A stretch of DNA of 64,000 bases from Tricholoma matsutake (lineage: Eukaryota > Basidiomycota > Agaricomycetes > Agaricales > Tricholomataceae), in the NCBI GenBank assembly GCA_026075535.2, contig AP026541.1:8928001-8992000 (forward strand), read 5' to 3'. Shown here in pieces: positions 42,467-53,296 of this stretch. The translations under genes and the position numbers were made by a program. Position 1 is the stretch's first letter, and each line of letters opens with the position of its first letter. A model generated the notes under the pieces. The model ran no database searches. It was not told the DNA's origin and worked only from the letters and a program-made list of their open reading frames with translations.

Positions 42467-43324
42467 TGCCTTCCTTTCTGACCATGGCCCTCAGTTTGTG
42501 GCAGAGTTCACTCGCAAGCTGTACCAACTTCTGGGGATCAAACTCCTTGCTTCAACTGCCTATCACCTGCAAACTGACAGCCAGGCTGAATGAGTCAACC
42601 AGGAATTGGAGCAGTACATCTGCATCTTCATCAATGAGCGCCAGGACAATTGGGATGATCTTCTCCCCTTGGCTGAGTTTGGGTACAACAACCACATCCA
42701 TGCTTCCACTCAACAAACCCCTTTCCTCTTAGACACTGGATGGTATCCATGCATGGGATTCAAACCTTGCCAAACTCCCTCACACATTGAGACGGTGAAT
42801 GAGTTCACAGAACACATAAGGGATAGCTTGGAGGAGGCAAAGGCAGCCTTAGTGAAGGTGAAGGACAACATGGCGCACTTTTACAATCAACACCATTCTC
42901 TGATCCCTCAGTACAAGGTTGGTGATGGAGTTTATCTTGACTCCAGTGACATCTCCACCACACGTCCATCTAAGAAACTCACCCATCGCTTCCTGGGACC
43001 TTTCCCCATTGTCAAGTGTGTTGGAATGCATGCCTATCATCTGCGCCTCCCAGCCTCCATGTCCAGACTCCACCCAGTCTTCCATGTCATCAAACTCCTT
43101 CCAGCTCCCCCAGATCCATTCCCAGGATGCCATTCATGTCCACCACTGCTGCCTACAGTGATTGAGGGAGAACCCCAGTACAAAGTTGAGTCGATCTTGG
43201 ACAGCTGGTTGTGTTAAGGAAAACTGCAGTATTTGGTGCACTAGAAGGGTTATGGGTATGAGGAGAACTCATGGGTCAAGGAGTCCAATGTGAATGCCCT
43301 TCAGTTAGTCAAGGAATTCCACTG
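42467..43324 (+). pseudogene. GyA-1 integrase C-terminus and chromodomain
   Basis: Reads [34 protein letters not shown], then KVGDGVYLDSSDI and MSRLHPVFHVIKLLPAP. The chromodomain is YKVESILDSWLC, a TAA stop, and GKLQYLVH with a further stop. The DHG and final Glu of the catalytic triad are kept. Stops at about 42591 and 43215 break the frame. Confidence 0.8.
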
Positions 43325-43420
43325 ATGGCACACTGCTGCACCGTGTCGCATTCAAGTTACTGACTTTGGTTGTATGCAATTTCGAATGCATTGGGGTGAT
43401 GCATCTTAGAGAGGGGGTGA

Positions 43421-43596
43421 TGTAAGGGGACTAGGGGGTGCCCCATGTGTTTCTCCTATTTTTTACATTTGTCCTATATTTTCCTCACTTCATTTCCTTC
43501 TATTCTTCATTTTCTATGATTTTTCCTTATTTTTTTACTAATTTTCCTTTCTATCACATTTGTGCATGTTGACAGTTTTATATTGAGAGGCAGAGC
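43421..43596 (+). repeat. GyA-1 3' LTR, cut short
   Basis: Starts TGTAAGGGGACT directly after a polypurine tract (AGAGAGGGGGTGA). It is broken after 176 bp by the start of another LTR of the same family. Confidence 0.8.
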
Positions 43597-43809
43597 TGTA
43601 AGTGGACTAGGGGGGGTGCCCTGTGTGTTTCTCCTATTTTTTATGTTTGTCCTATATTTTTCCTCACAGCAAAGGGGTCCTTAGAGTTTTCTCTTTGGAT
43701 TTCCCTTTGCTAGGTGCACCTCCACTCCCTGTAATATGTACCATAATTTTAACTTTGGATTTCCCTTTGCTAGTCCATTAATTAAGTGGCTTCTAAGGTT
43801 GCCCTTATA
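43597..43809 (+). repeat. Internally deleted GyA LTR
   Basis: Has the family start (TGTAAGTGGACT) and end (CCCTTATA), but about 210 bp from the middle are missing. No target duplication is seen, in line with recombination between LTRs here. Confidence 0.7.
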
Positions 43810-43900
43810 AATAAGGCCAAAGAACATGACAAATGGTTCAAAAAGACCACGGTTGGTACAAAAGGCTGCCTTCCACTCATCTCCCTCCTTTATCCTCACA
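43810..43900 (-). pseudogene. GyA-3 reverse transcriptase fragment
   Basis: The minus strand reads [20 protein letters not shown] then EPFVMFFGL. Its continuation is the plus-strand fragment at 53297-53758; both end at the same 8-bp sequence beside a hAT end. They are the two sides of one hAT insertion separated by an inversion. Confidence 0.8.
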
Positions 43901-43961
43901 TAGGGTGTAGCACAGGTACAGGTGAACCTGTGGTATTCTGCCTGCAGGTAGCACAGGTGCA
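43901..43961. mobile_element. hAT-3, one end
   Basis: 61 bp starting TAGGGTGTAGCAC beside TCCTCACA. The other end of this element is at 53767, beside the complement TGTGAGGA. Confidence 0.75.
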
Positions 43962-44397
43962 TGTAAGGGGACTAGGGGGGACTCAGGGGGGTGCCCTGTG
44001 TGTTTCTCCTATTTTTTATGTTCATCCTATATTTTTCCTCACTTCATTTCCTTCTATTCTTCATTTTCTATAATTTTTCTGGATTTTATTACTAATTTCC
44101 CTTTCTATCACATTTGTGCATGTTGACAGTTTTATATTTAGAGGCGGAGCACCCCTTCTGACATCTACCCCTTGGTATGATGTCATTTGGCGGCCTTGAT
44201 CTGCCTATCTCCACCTTTTCTATTTTTAGATTATTATTTGATTTTTGCAGTCTTCACATATACTGGGCATTGGCAAAGGGATCCTTAGAGTTTTCTCTTC
44301 AGATTTCCCTTTGCTAGGTGCACCCCCAATCCCTGTAATATGTAGTATAATTTTAACTTCGGATTTCCCTTTGCTAGAGGCTGAAGTTGCCCTTGTA
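43962..44397 (+). repeat. GyA-2 5' LTR
   Basis: A GyA LTR starting TGTAAGGGGACT and ending CCCTTGTA, with a small duplication in the AGGGGGG stretch near its start. Confidence 0.8.
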
Positions 44398-45211
44398 GTA
44401 GAAAACTCTCTCCTAAGGCCCGAAATCGCGAACATGCTGCCCAAGATAGGCAGGTACAGAGTGGACAACACTTCCCAAAGCTCCACAGACTCCCTACACA
44501 CCATTCCCGACAGTCCTGCCTGTAGTGCACCACCATTTTTGCCAAATGCGCCCCCTAGTGACATGGATGCATCAGAGCGCCTCAATGTGCTTGAAAGCGA
44601 CATTACCGGAATATGTGCGCAAATTGATTCGCTTAAATCTACGATTGAAAACTTTGTCAGGACCCTCCAGCCTAACTCTATGACCAATATTCCCCCCGCT
44701 GCGACTCCAAGCACGCCCAACAACGATGCACCACCTAACACGCCCAGATCAAGCCATCTCCCCCCACTGAATTTGATGGTGTGCATACACAGGGGCGTGC
44801 ATTCCTTAATTCCTGTGAGTTGTACATCAGTCTCCAGTCACATCAATTTGTTGATGAGGCTGCAAAACTTTATTGGGCCTTCACATACATGAAATCTGAA
44901 CGCACCTATTTCTACATTGACCATATTCTGCACCAAACTAAAGAGCTTGGTTCTCTACCTTTCTCCACTTGGGGTGACTTTCAAGCAGAGTTTGTACACC
45001 ACTTTTGTCCCCTCAACAAGCGGCACCAAGCAGTGAATTGGCTCGAGTCATCCTCTTACCATCAGGCACATTGATCCATGGACAATTATATTGACGAGTT
45101 TAAGGATTTGGTGGACATGGCAGGATATGGGAGTGGGCTACCAGTGGTGGTGAAGTTCAGATGGGGCCTCAATCGAGAAATTCCGGACCAGATTGCACAG
45201 ATGTTGGAAGG
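44398..45211 (+). pseudogene. GyA-2 gag, N-terminal part
   Basis: Gag begins about 44434 (MLPKIGRYRVDNTSQSSTDS) with a coiled-coil stretch (LNVLESDITGICAQIDSLKS) and, after a frame change near 44780, the capsid core: GRAFLNSCELYISLQSHQF, AKLYWAFTYMKSERTY and WGDFQAEFVHHFCP. A further frame change is near 45070. It stops within VVKFRWGLNREIPDQIAQML, exactly at a GyC LTR end. The missing C-terminus is at 58756-58243 on the other strand, with 92 bp present in both. Confidence 0.75.
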
Positions 45212-45434
45212 TGTAAGAGTACCCCTTACACACTTCCTTTCCCTTTCATTCCCTTCTTTACGTGTTACATTTCAGCTTATGCTTACCTAACATACACAAT
45301 CATGTGAACATCACATGCACACATATCCTTATTGTATGATGTAAACTAATACCTTATCATCTTGAATCCATACTACCATCTAGTTTACATCGTCCTGTCC
45401 TCTGAGTGTTGGGAGTTCTAACAACTCTCTTCCA
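45212..45434 (+). repeat. GyC LTR separated from its element
   Basis: 223 bp, TGTAAGAG...CTTCCA, reverse-complementary to the GyC 5' LTR at 63465-63679. It is followed by GAGTC (45435-45439), the complement of GACTC at 63680-63684. It is thus the GyC 3' LTR, moved away by the inversion. Confidence 0.8.
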
Positions 45435-45443
45435 GAGTCTCAC

Positions 45444-45701
45444 TGTGAGGCTGTCTCCTTTATGGAGACAGACAAGCACTAGAGAGGGGAGAATAGAGGG
45501 ATAAGAATCTAGGTACTCACTTCTGATCACTCAGAACATAACAAGAAATGGTGTAGCATTCTAGAGTTACTAGAGCTAGCTTATCGTGATACAAGGTGGT
45601 GGTGGGGGGGAAGCAAGTAAGTTGCAAAGTGGTCCAGAATTGGGCTGATATGTAAGTATGTAGTTACGTCATAATAGTCAATGATGTAAGCCATGCTTAC
45701 A
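45444..45701 (-). repeat. GyB-2 3' LTR
   Basis: 258 bp; in minus sense TGTAAGCATGG to CCTCACA. A polypurine tract (GGGTGGGAGGG in minus sense) adjoins it at 45702. Confidence 0.85.
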
Positions 45702-45855
45702 CCCTCCCACCCTTTAAGAATAGAGAGAGTGGAAGACATGCATTAAGTTAAGAAGGGAAAGCAGAAAAAAAAGAAATATAATAATAATTCAATCTTGGCA
45801 TCAACCTCACAATGGGTGCATCAAAACCCTTGTGGGGAAAAAGCTACTGCGTGTC

Positions 45856-46125
45856 CTATACCCTACATGCTAGCCATTCATCCAAAGCATTGCAGTCGTC
45901 GAGTTCTTGCCACGGTAGCCACAAGTCTTCATTGGGGCCATAACCGACCCATTGCACGAGATACTGGAAGCCGCATCCACATTCTCGTTCATCGACAATC
46001 TTCTCCACTGCATACTCCTTGATGCCTTCGGCCATTACAATTGAACTAGGATGCACGTGTTCACAAGAGGGAAAAAGAATAGGATTGTTTGGATGGAACC
46101 ACTTCAAAATTGATGCATGAAACAT
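45856..46125 (-). pseudogene. GyB-2 chromodomain
   Basis: Reads YAVEKIVDERECGCGFQYLV then QWVGYGPNEDLWLP, a chromodomain with its aromatic-cage positions partly kept. It was the C-terminus of integrase before a solo LTR separated them. Confidence 0.75.
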
Positions 46126-46135
46126 GTTGAATGTC

Positions 46136-46501
46136 TGTAAGGGGACTAGGGGGGTGCCCTGTGTGTTTTTCCTATTTTTTATGTTCGTCCTATATTTTTC
46201 CCCACCTCATTTCCTTCTATTCTTCATTTTCTATGATTTTTCCGGATTTTATTACTAATTTTCCCTTGCTATCATGTTTGTACATGTTGACACTTTTATA
46301 TTTAGAGGCGGAGTACCCCTTCCAACACATACCCCTTGGTATGATGTCATTCGGCGGCCTTGATCTGCCTATCTCCGCCTTTTTCTATTTTTAGATTATA
46401 TTTGATTTTTGTTGTCTTCACATATACTGGGCATCAGCAAGGGGATCCTTAGAGTTTTCTCTTCGGATTTCCCTTTGCTAGAGGCTTAGGTTGCCCTTAT
46501 A
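46136..46501 (+). repeat. Solo GyA LTR in GyB-2
   Basis: Perfect duplication ATGTC at 46131-46135 and 46502-46506. It best shows the ends of the family: TGTAAGGGG and CCCTTATA. Confidence 0.9.
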
Positions 46502-46507
46502 ATGTCT

Positions 46508-47380
46508 CCAGTGAATTAGGCAGATGTAAAGTGTAAGTAGATGTTTCCAGGAAGCTTCTTGTCACAGAATGAGGGCCATCGAAATGAGGGAAGAACTTAG
46601 CTATGCATCCAGTATCCCCAGCCTTATATTCACGCCTTCAATGTAGTGTTGACAGCATAACCTGATCCCTGGTCTTGAAAACATCCTCCGCACCTCGGTC
46701 CTTGTTCACCCAGAAAGCCTGACCAATTTTTGATGTCAGCAACACATCTTTGGCCTCAGCCTCATTAGCGAGAATGTCACAGATAACGGAGCATGCATCA
46801 ATGTCTTTGGAAGGTGGTCTTGCCAGGGTGGAAGGTACCAATGGCAGCGGAATCTAGGGGATCGACCCATTCTCAGCTGGAAGCCGGAGAATCCGGTAGA
46901 CACGTTTATAGAGTTCATAATATTAAAACGGATGATTGGTAAGGCTCAAACCCAACCTTTCTGATTCCATTCCACATGGAAATGAATACACTGATTAAGT
47001 GTTTTATTAGTCTGCTTGCTCCCACCATTGGTTTGTGGATGGTATGCAGTTGACATCTTCAAGTGGACTCCGGTCAACGCATGCAACACCTTCCAAAACT
47101 TTGAAATGAATAGCTTGTCTCAGTTGGAAATCAACTCAAGAGGGAGTCCATTCTCGCAATACCATTCTGCGAAAACAATTGTTGCTAATTTTTTGTGCAG
47201 AGATATCAGTTCTCATGGGGATAATGCAGACATCCGAACCCAAGTGATCCATCATCAAGATGCAATTAAATCCTTTGTCTTCCAGCAGAGGACTGATGAA
47301 ATCCAGGCACACAGAGTCTCCATGGGAATCTGGAACTGTGAGTGGGTGAAGTGGACCCTTGGGTTTGCTTGTTTGTCCTT
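46508..47380 (-). pseudogene. GyB-2 integrase core
   Basis: The degraded frame shows KPKGPLHPLTVPDSHGDSV, CLDFISPLLED with the first Asp, and MNSINVSTGFSGFQLRMGRS. Several stops and small shifts are present, more than in the rest of the element. Confidence 0.7.
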
Positions 47381-47384
47381 TGTT

Positions 47385-48920
47385 TCACTGACATTCGATG
47401 CAACCAGGAATGTAAGCATTTTCTAAGTCATGTCTCATGTTCGACCAGTAGTATGATTCACGGATTGAGCCATAAGACTTATCACTGCCAAAGTGGCCCA
47501 GTGAATCATGTGCCAACTGGAAAATGTCCTTGTGGGGCATGCCATAATGAGGAATTACCAGGCAGTCTCCAATATACCATAGGTTGTTGACATATTGGAT
47601 CCCAGGTATGCTGTTGTCAGCTACAGACAGTTTATGAAAAAAATCGTCTTCACTGTAACCTTTATGTATGTCTCGCAGGAAAGCCTCGTCTGCCATGATC
47701 TTCAAGACTGAGTTAACAGTTGCCTGTTTGGTCCAGACATTCCACCATGCAGTAGGATCAGCCACATCCACATCCTCCATTTCATTGGTGCTAGGAGTTT
47801 CAGGCATGCAGGACAATGCATTGGCAATGGTGTTGTCCTCACCTCTAATATAAATGATCATCATATCAAACTGTGAAAGGTATTCCATCCATTGCTCTTG
47901 TCGGCGGGACAAATCCTTTTGTGTTTCAAAGTTTTCCAACATGCGGTGATCAGTGTATACGAGGATCTGGGAACCCAATAGGTCAGACTGCCACCTTTTC
48001 AAGGCATGTACGATTGCAACCATTTCCTTTTTGTGCACGAGATAATTTTTTTGCATGTCCTTTAGCTGCATAGAGTCGAAGGCAACCAGGCAAGCACTTT
48101 CCCATGTCTCCCCCCAGCTGAGGATGGCACCAGTTCACAAATCACTTGCATCACAAGTCACAAAAATTTTGTTGTGACTGGTGTTTCTGTGATCAATGAC
48201 AGTTAGGCATTCATGACTCACAACCAACACTTTGATTGCCTAAAAGGCATGGTGGTGAGTCGCGCTCCACTCAGGGAATTTCTTCTTGAACTCTTTTGCA
48301 GTCAAGGGCGTCAGGATAGCGGTATGCTCAGCCAAGTTAGGCAGGAACGAGGCCATGTAGTGCGCCAACCCAAGGAAACTTCATACATCTGACACAGATC
48401 TTGGTGCAGGCCACTGAAGTATTTTCTCGACCTTAGAAGAGCATGCTTGTTGTATCCCTTCACCGGAAATCCAGTGTCCCAAGAACTCCAGCTCAGTTAG
48501 GAAGAATTGTGACTTTTTAGGGTTGCAATACAGCCATGCAGTTTGGAGAGCATCCATAATCAAGGTGATGTGTTCAGTGTGCTCATCCAGCATAGAAGAC
48601 CAGATAATAATGTTATCTAGATAAATATGGCAAATGTGGCCCAGGAAAGCCCGCAAGGCTTCAGTGACACAACACTGGTGTACTGGTGGCACATTGCGCA
48701 GTCCCTGTGGCATCACAAGCCACTCATAGAGACCTAGCGGCATTGTAACAGCTGTGAGTGTGACACTCTCAGCAGCCATTTGGGTATGAAAAAAACTATC
48801 GGTCATATCTATTTTGCTCCAGATTTTTCCTTTACCTGCATCCACCAAGATGTTGTCAACTCGAGGCAAGGGGTGACAGTTGGTGACCATATTCACATTC
48901 AATTGACGGTAGTCGTTTAC
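47385..48920 (-). pseudogene. GyB-2 reverse transcriptase, RNase H and integrase zinc domain
   Basis: RT motifs are GKIWSKIDMTDSFFHTQM and YLDNIIIWS, with Asn for the second catalytic Asp as in GyB-1. RNase H reads IFVTCDASDL, a TGA, then TGAILSWGETW, and ILVYTDHRMLENFETQ. The integrase HHCC start follows (AHDSLGHFGSDKSYGSI). The stops near 48378 and 48140 are TGA at Arg positions, and one at about 48240 is TAG. Confidence 0.8.
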
Positions 48921-48923
48921 CCA

Positions 48924-51353
48924 TCACAGAATGGCCGTGAGATCAGACTTGGGTACGAGAAAGACGGGGGAGGCATGTGAAGAAGAAGAAGGTCTGATGT
49001 GTCCAGTGTTGAGGTGCTTTTCAATCAGAGTACTCCATGCCTCACGGTACTTTTGTGGACAAGAGTAGGAATGAGTTGCAATCATTTTACTAGCATCCTT
49101 TAGGATAATTTTACACAGCACAGTGTCTAGCATCTCTGCAACATGGGGAATGGGCTCAAATACATCAGTGTACGTCCCTTTAACCTTGCTTGCTAGGAGA
49201 TCTAAACAGTCCCTTGCAGACAGTTGTTCAACCCAAACTTGCACTGTGGAGACAACATCAAATGGCTTTGGTTGTTCACATTTTGCATCCAGGGCAGGAC
49301 AACACTCATTGCATACGACATGGAGCTCTTTGAGAAGGCTTTTGCGATCTGAAACCTCTTTTGTCAATGATTCTCGCAGTTTAGTAGGAGGTGACTTCAC
49401 TGGTGCAGGGGCTTTTGGGTGAAGAATATCAAAACCATCTTTATTACATGCAGTTCCATTGCAAATGTTTACAACAATTTCATTGTGATACATAAAGGGT
49501 AGTCCGAGAATGATTTTATGGCACAAATTGGGCACTATCAAGGCCCGTACAGTACATGCGGAGAAGAGATTATTGCAATCATGTAATTTAAGTTTGACCC
49601 AATGTGTAAGGGTAATTGATGAGGAAGCAAGTGCAGCAGTGTTATCAAAAAATGCACCTGAAACAGGGAATAGCTGGGGCAGTATACGAGTGCAAAGTGA
49701 AAGCAGCAAACTGAGTGTTTGATCAATCAGAACTATTGGAGAGCCATGATCAATCAGTGCCTCAACATGCAGATGCAAGGTAGTAGAAGAGGGATTGTCA
49801 ATGGTGCAGTGCCAGACAAGATGCGGTATGCAGAAGGGGACATTGGTACTCACTGAGTCATTTGAATCTCTCGATAAATCACCAATGCCATCCATCAACA
49901 CATTGTGCATATTGGTGGGAGGGCCAATCGACGCGACAGGGTAGGCGGTCATCCCCATGACAGCAGCGACAGGTAAAGCAGGCAGGGCTGTAGTGGGAGC
50001 AGGAGGTATAACCACAGAGATAGCAGCCACCAGCAAGGAGACCTCATTGTTAGGGACAGGCAAGGGGACCAATCCGAGATGGCTCCATGCAGCGTTGACT
50101 GTGTTCATGGTATGCTCAACATAATTATCTCTACCAGGAAACTCACATGCGTGACCAGCTGCTATATAGAAGTTGTGGCATTTCTTGCATCCACTGTGTC
50201 CAGCCAGATACTGGTGCTCGCACTCTGTCAATTTGGGTGGGTGTCCCAGGGTAGTGGATGACATGGTAGAAGAACTTTTGGTACCTGCTGTACTCATTTG
50301 TGCTGACAACTGTTGGTTGGCATGAGCACCAGGCGCTTTGCATGAGCTTTCAGATAGTCCAGCGGTTGAACCAGAGCATTTCAATTTCTGGAATGCCTCC
50401 TCGGCTTCCTTTTGATGGGAAGAAGGGTCTTCGTGTACTTTATCATTGAGTCTAATCAACAGCTGAATAAATAACTCCAAGCGGTTTTCAGCCTTGCATG
50501 CAGCAGTTTCTGCTTTGCATGCCACAATTTCAGTGGGAGCAATAGCATTGTCACCATCATCCAGTGCATTGTTTTCACTGTCAGAGTCAGATGAAGAGTC
50601 ATGTTTTTCTTTGTGGCAGTCATATGCAGAGAGTAATTCATGAGAGAGATTGGATTCAATTTGTGTATGCAGTTGCAAAGGCGAAAGATGATATTTAGTA
50701 TTTTTCAAGAGGAGGTTGTCACAGCGGATGTTCATTGCAAAGTCACAGAATGAGGAGGAACCCTGTTTGCTGTTTCGAACTTTCTGAGCTAGATCCTTTT
50801 CCCAACCAGCCGCGAGCCAGTGGGATCACACTTTGCTCATGAACTTGGCAAAGTTAAGTCCCTCATAGTAAGTTTGGGAAGTCTGAAACCAATCGCTGAA
50901 GAGAGGATCTTCAAATGCATAAGCTATATGCACAACATAGTCCTTGCTTGCAAGATTTTCCTTGTTTGTGAGATATCCATGCGCAAAATGTTTGAATCTG
51001 TGTAATAATTCTGCAGTCATAGTTCCAGATGTGACAGTTGGTCTTTTTCCATTGTTAGGTATTAACATGGCGAGACCATTGTTAGACATGACTGAAAGTT
51101 GACTATATGTGCTATTGTCATCATCTGAGGTGGAAGATGTTGGTGTGGCTCTTTGATGAACAACAGGAATAGGGCTAGGAAGGGGCGAGGGGGTCTGAGC
51201 AGGCTCAGAGAGTGGTGACAATGTGGGCAGTGATGGCGTATTAGGCAGTGAAAATGTGGGCAGCAAGTGCGTGGCTAAAGCCTGTGTAGGGAGACGAGCC
51301 CTACTGCAAGTAGTAAGGGTGGTCTTGGTAGACAGCAATTGAGACAGTTTCAA
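48924..51353 (-). pseudogene. GyB-2 gag and protease
   Basis: One frame of 810 codons with a single TGA near 50826. The N-terminus is Pro/Ser-rich, then FAHGYLTNKENLASKDYVVH and EDPLFSDWFQTSQTYYEGLN of a capsid-like part, a CDNLLLKNTKYHLSP segment, and the cluster CKKCHNFYIAAGHAC. The protease reads VEALIDHGSPIVLIDQ with DHG instead of DSG/DTG and LCHKIILGLPF as the second loop. The frame ends by a TGA at 48924, where an Arg before WVNDYRQL is expected. Confidence 0.8.
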
Positions 51354-51408
51354 AATAAACTGTTTGTCTCTTCAGAAAATGTATGCAGTAATTGTTGTTT
51401 AAAAAAAG

Positions 51409-51675
51409 TGTGAGGCTGTCTCCTTTATGGAGAGTTATTGGAGACAGACAAGCACTAGAGAGGGGAGAATAGAGGGATAAGAATCTAGGTACTCACTTCT
51501 GATCACTCGGAACATAACAAGAAATGGCGTAGTATTCTAGAGTTACTAGAGCTAGCTTATCGTGACATGAGGTGGTGGTGGGGGGGAAGCAAGTAAGTCG
51601 CAAAGTGGTCCAGAATTGGGCTGATATGTAAATGTAAATATGTCATAACAGTCAATGATGTAAGCCATGCTTACA
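51409..51675 (-). repeat. GyB-2 5' LTR
   Basis: 267 bp, closely like the 3' LTR. A GGTGGTGGTGGGGGGG run is shared by both. Confidence 0.85.
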
Positions 51676-52030
51676 CTCACTTCCATTTAGGGCAATGGTA
51701 GAGCAAGGCAATGTCTTTGGGGCCAGGCATCCACATGTGTGGCTCTGTCATCAGAGGTTCATGCTCTGATTGATGGTTGGGGTGCTGCCTCAGACGTTCC
51801 AATATGTCTGAGGCTGTGGCAGGTTCCTCCAGTTGTGAAGAAGAAGTCTGGCCAGCAGTGGATGTAAGTCAGCCCACTGCATAATGATGTGCTTTACAGA
51901 CTTCATTGTCTGTGACTCCCATGCTGGCAAGGTGTCTGACAACATCTTCAATGGCCAGATTATCTGAAATACTCAGCATAGTCACCTAGGCTGAGTTTGG
52001 GAGAGTGAGATGCCTTCTTGCTCATGAGTT
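51676..52030 (-). pseudogene. Unidentified reading frame, first part
   Basis: The minus strand reads MSKKASHSPKLSLGDYAEYF, then after small shifts NLAIEDVVRHLASMGVTDNE and a last stretch from EEPATASDILERLRQHPN to IALLYHCPKWK. It is not like the surrounding elements and I do not recognise the family. If the inversion is turned back and GyB-2 and GyC are taken out, it joins in frame, through one TGA, to the open frame at 63680-64000. Confidence 0.5.
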
Positions 52031-52062
52031 AATCAGTATAGCCCAGGAAGGGTGAACACTTA

Positions 52063-52381
52063 AGTGATAGGTCCACCAGCCTGTGCAAGCTCTGAAAATT
52101 CAATTTCACAGATTATCACATTTTCTCAATTGTCAATGCATAGCCACAAACCCCTGATCATTTGCAATTCTTTTTCGGCATTGTTTGCACCTTTTTTGAG
52201 TATTTTGCAAGCTTCCGATCAAATTTCGGACATCTTTGACATTTTCACAAACTTCAATCTTATTTCGCATGCTTTGGAGCACTCCCCAACACTTTGCGCA
52301 CTTTCCATCACTTCCCCTTACATAATCTACTCTGACAAATTACATTTCAGCTACATTCACATGGTGCACATCACCTCAAAG
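52063..52381. repeat. AT-rich repeat, second copy
   Basis: Starts GATAGGTCCACC and has the CAAGCTC-GAAAA stretch, like the end of the repeat at 16880. It shows irregular TTT/CAC-spaced repeats and no coding frame. A GyA LTR starts directly at its end. Confidence 0.5.
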
Positions 52382-52817
52382 TGTAAGGGAACTAGGGGGT
52401 GCCCCATGTGTTTCTCCTATTTTTTATGTTTGTCCTATATTTTTCCTCACTTCATTTCCTCCTATTCTTCATTTTCTATGATTTTTCCTTATTTTATTAC
52501 TAATTTTCCTTTCTATCACATTTGTGCATGTTGACAGTTTTATAGTTAGAGGCAGAGTACCCTTTCCAACATCTACCCCTTGGTATGATGTCATTCAGCA
52601 GCCTTGATCTGCCTATCTCCATCTTTTCTATTTGTTATTATCTGATTTTTGTAGTCTTCACATATACTGGGCATTGGAAAAGGGGTCCTTAGAGTTTTCT
52701 CTTTGGATTTCCCTTGGCTAGGTGCATCTACAATCCCTGTAATATGTACTATAATTTTAACTTCAGATTTCCCTTTGCTAGTCCATTAATTAAGTGGCCT
52801 CTAAGGTTGCCCTTATA
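52382..52817 (+). repeat. GyA LTR beside a YR-2 fragment
   Basis: Its right flank (GATAG) and site are those of the solo LTR in YR-2 at 27841, but the left flank (CAAAG) differs. So this LTR joins two unrelated flanks, as after LTR-LTR recombination. Confidence 0.75.
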
Positions 52818-53296
52818 GATAGAGAATGAAGAGCATAAACCTGGGACAGAAGAGTGAACCACCATTTGAGATTGGTTAGAGCTGAAGAAGGAATCCAATG
52901 GGGGATGTAGTCATTGAGGAAGGAGGTAAGCCATTTGTACAAGTTGGACATGTAAGAACATCCTTGAAGATGAACAAAGGTGATGTGAGAAAGAGTGCCG
53001 ATGATACTTTTAGCCTGAGGTTTGAACACTTGTGCAGATTCACATGTGGAGATAAGAGAAGAGAGCTTGAGTAAGTACTTCTTGCATTTGTGGTCAGGGA
53101 GGGAGACAGTCTTGTTGGGGAGATCCCAATAAGAGCCAAGGTAAGAGAAAGTGTCAGTGAATTCTTGACCTTTGTCCTTGTGCCAAGGGATGCCCAGTGG
53201 AGCTATCAAGGCTTTGATAGATGAAAGATCATAACCATATGAATAACTGATGCCATTACTGATCCTGAGAAATGTGCCCTCTGGCTTGGGAAACAT
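52818..53296 (-). pseudogene. YR-2 reverse transcriptase fragment, second copy
   Basis: Reads PKPEGTFLRISNGISYSYGY, PLGIPWHKDKGQEFTDTFSY and GSYWDLPNKTVSLPDHKCKK, nearly the same as 27370-27840. It has one frame without stops up to the LTR. Confidence 0.75.

Larger units (their letters stand above)
37432..43596 (+). mobile_element. GyA-1: 5'-truncated chromovirus, plus strand
   Basis: Pieces in order are RT (37432-37927), RNase H (38359-38702), integrase (40521-41186 and 42467 on) and chromodomain, then the 3' LTR from 43421. A solo GyA LTR, hAT-1 and hAT-2 interrupt it, each with a clean target duplication. Gag, protease, the RT start and the 5' LTR are missing. It is dead but is the best GyA integrase copy here. 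Confidence 0.85.
43962..45211 (+). mobile_element. GyA-2, 5' half (LTR and gag)
   Basis: This half holds the 5' LTR and the first part of gag. Its other half is the minus-strand segment 54434-58756. The outer flanks are GTGCA (43957-43961) and, on the other half, TGCAC (54429-54433), complementary copies of one 5-bp duplication. It lies in hAT-3. Confidence 0.8.
45444..51675 (-). mobile_element. GyB-2: complete Ty3/Gypsy chromovirus
   Basis: A 6.2-kb minus-strand element with both LTRs and a perfect CTCAC duplication (45439-45443, 51676-51680). One reading frame runs from gag at 51353 down to the RNase H/integrase joint at 47385, broken only by stop codons that mostly fit CGA-to-TGA changes. 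A solo GyA LTR is inserted between integrase and chromodomain. It is related to GyB-1. Confidence 0.9.
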
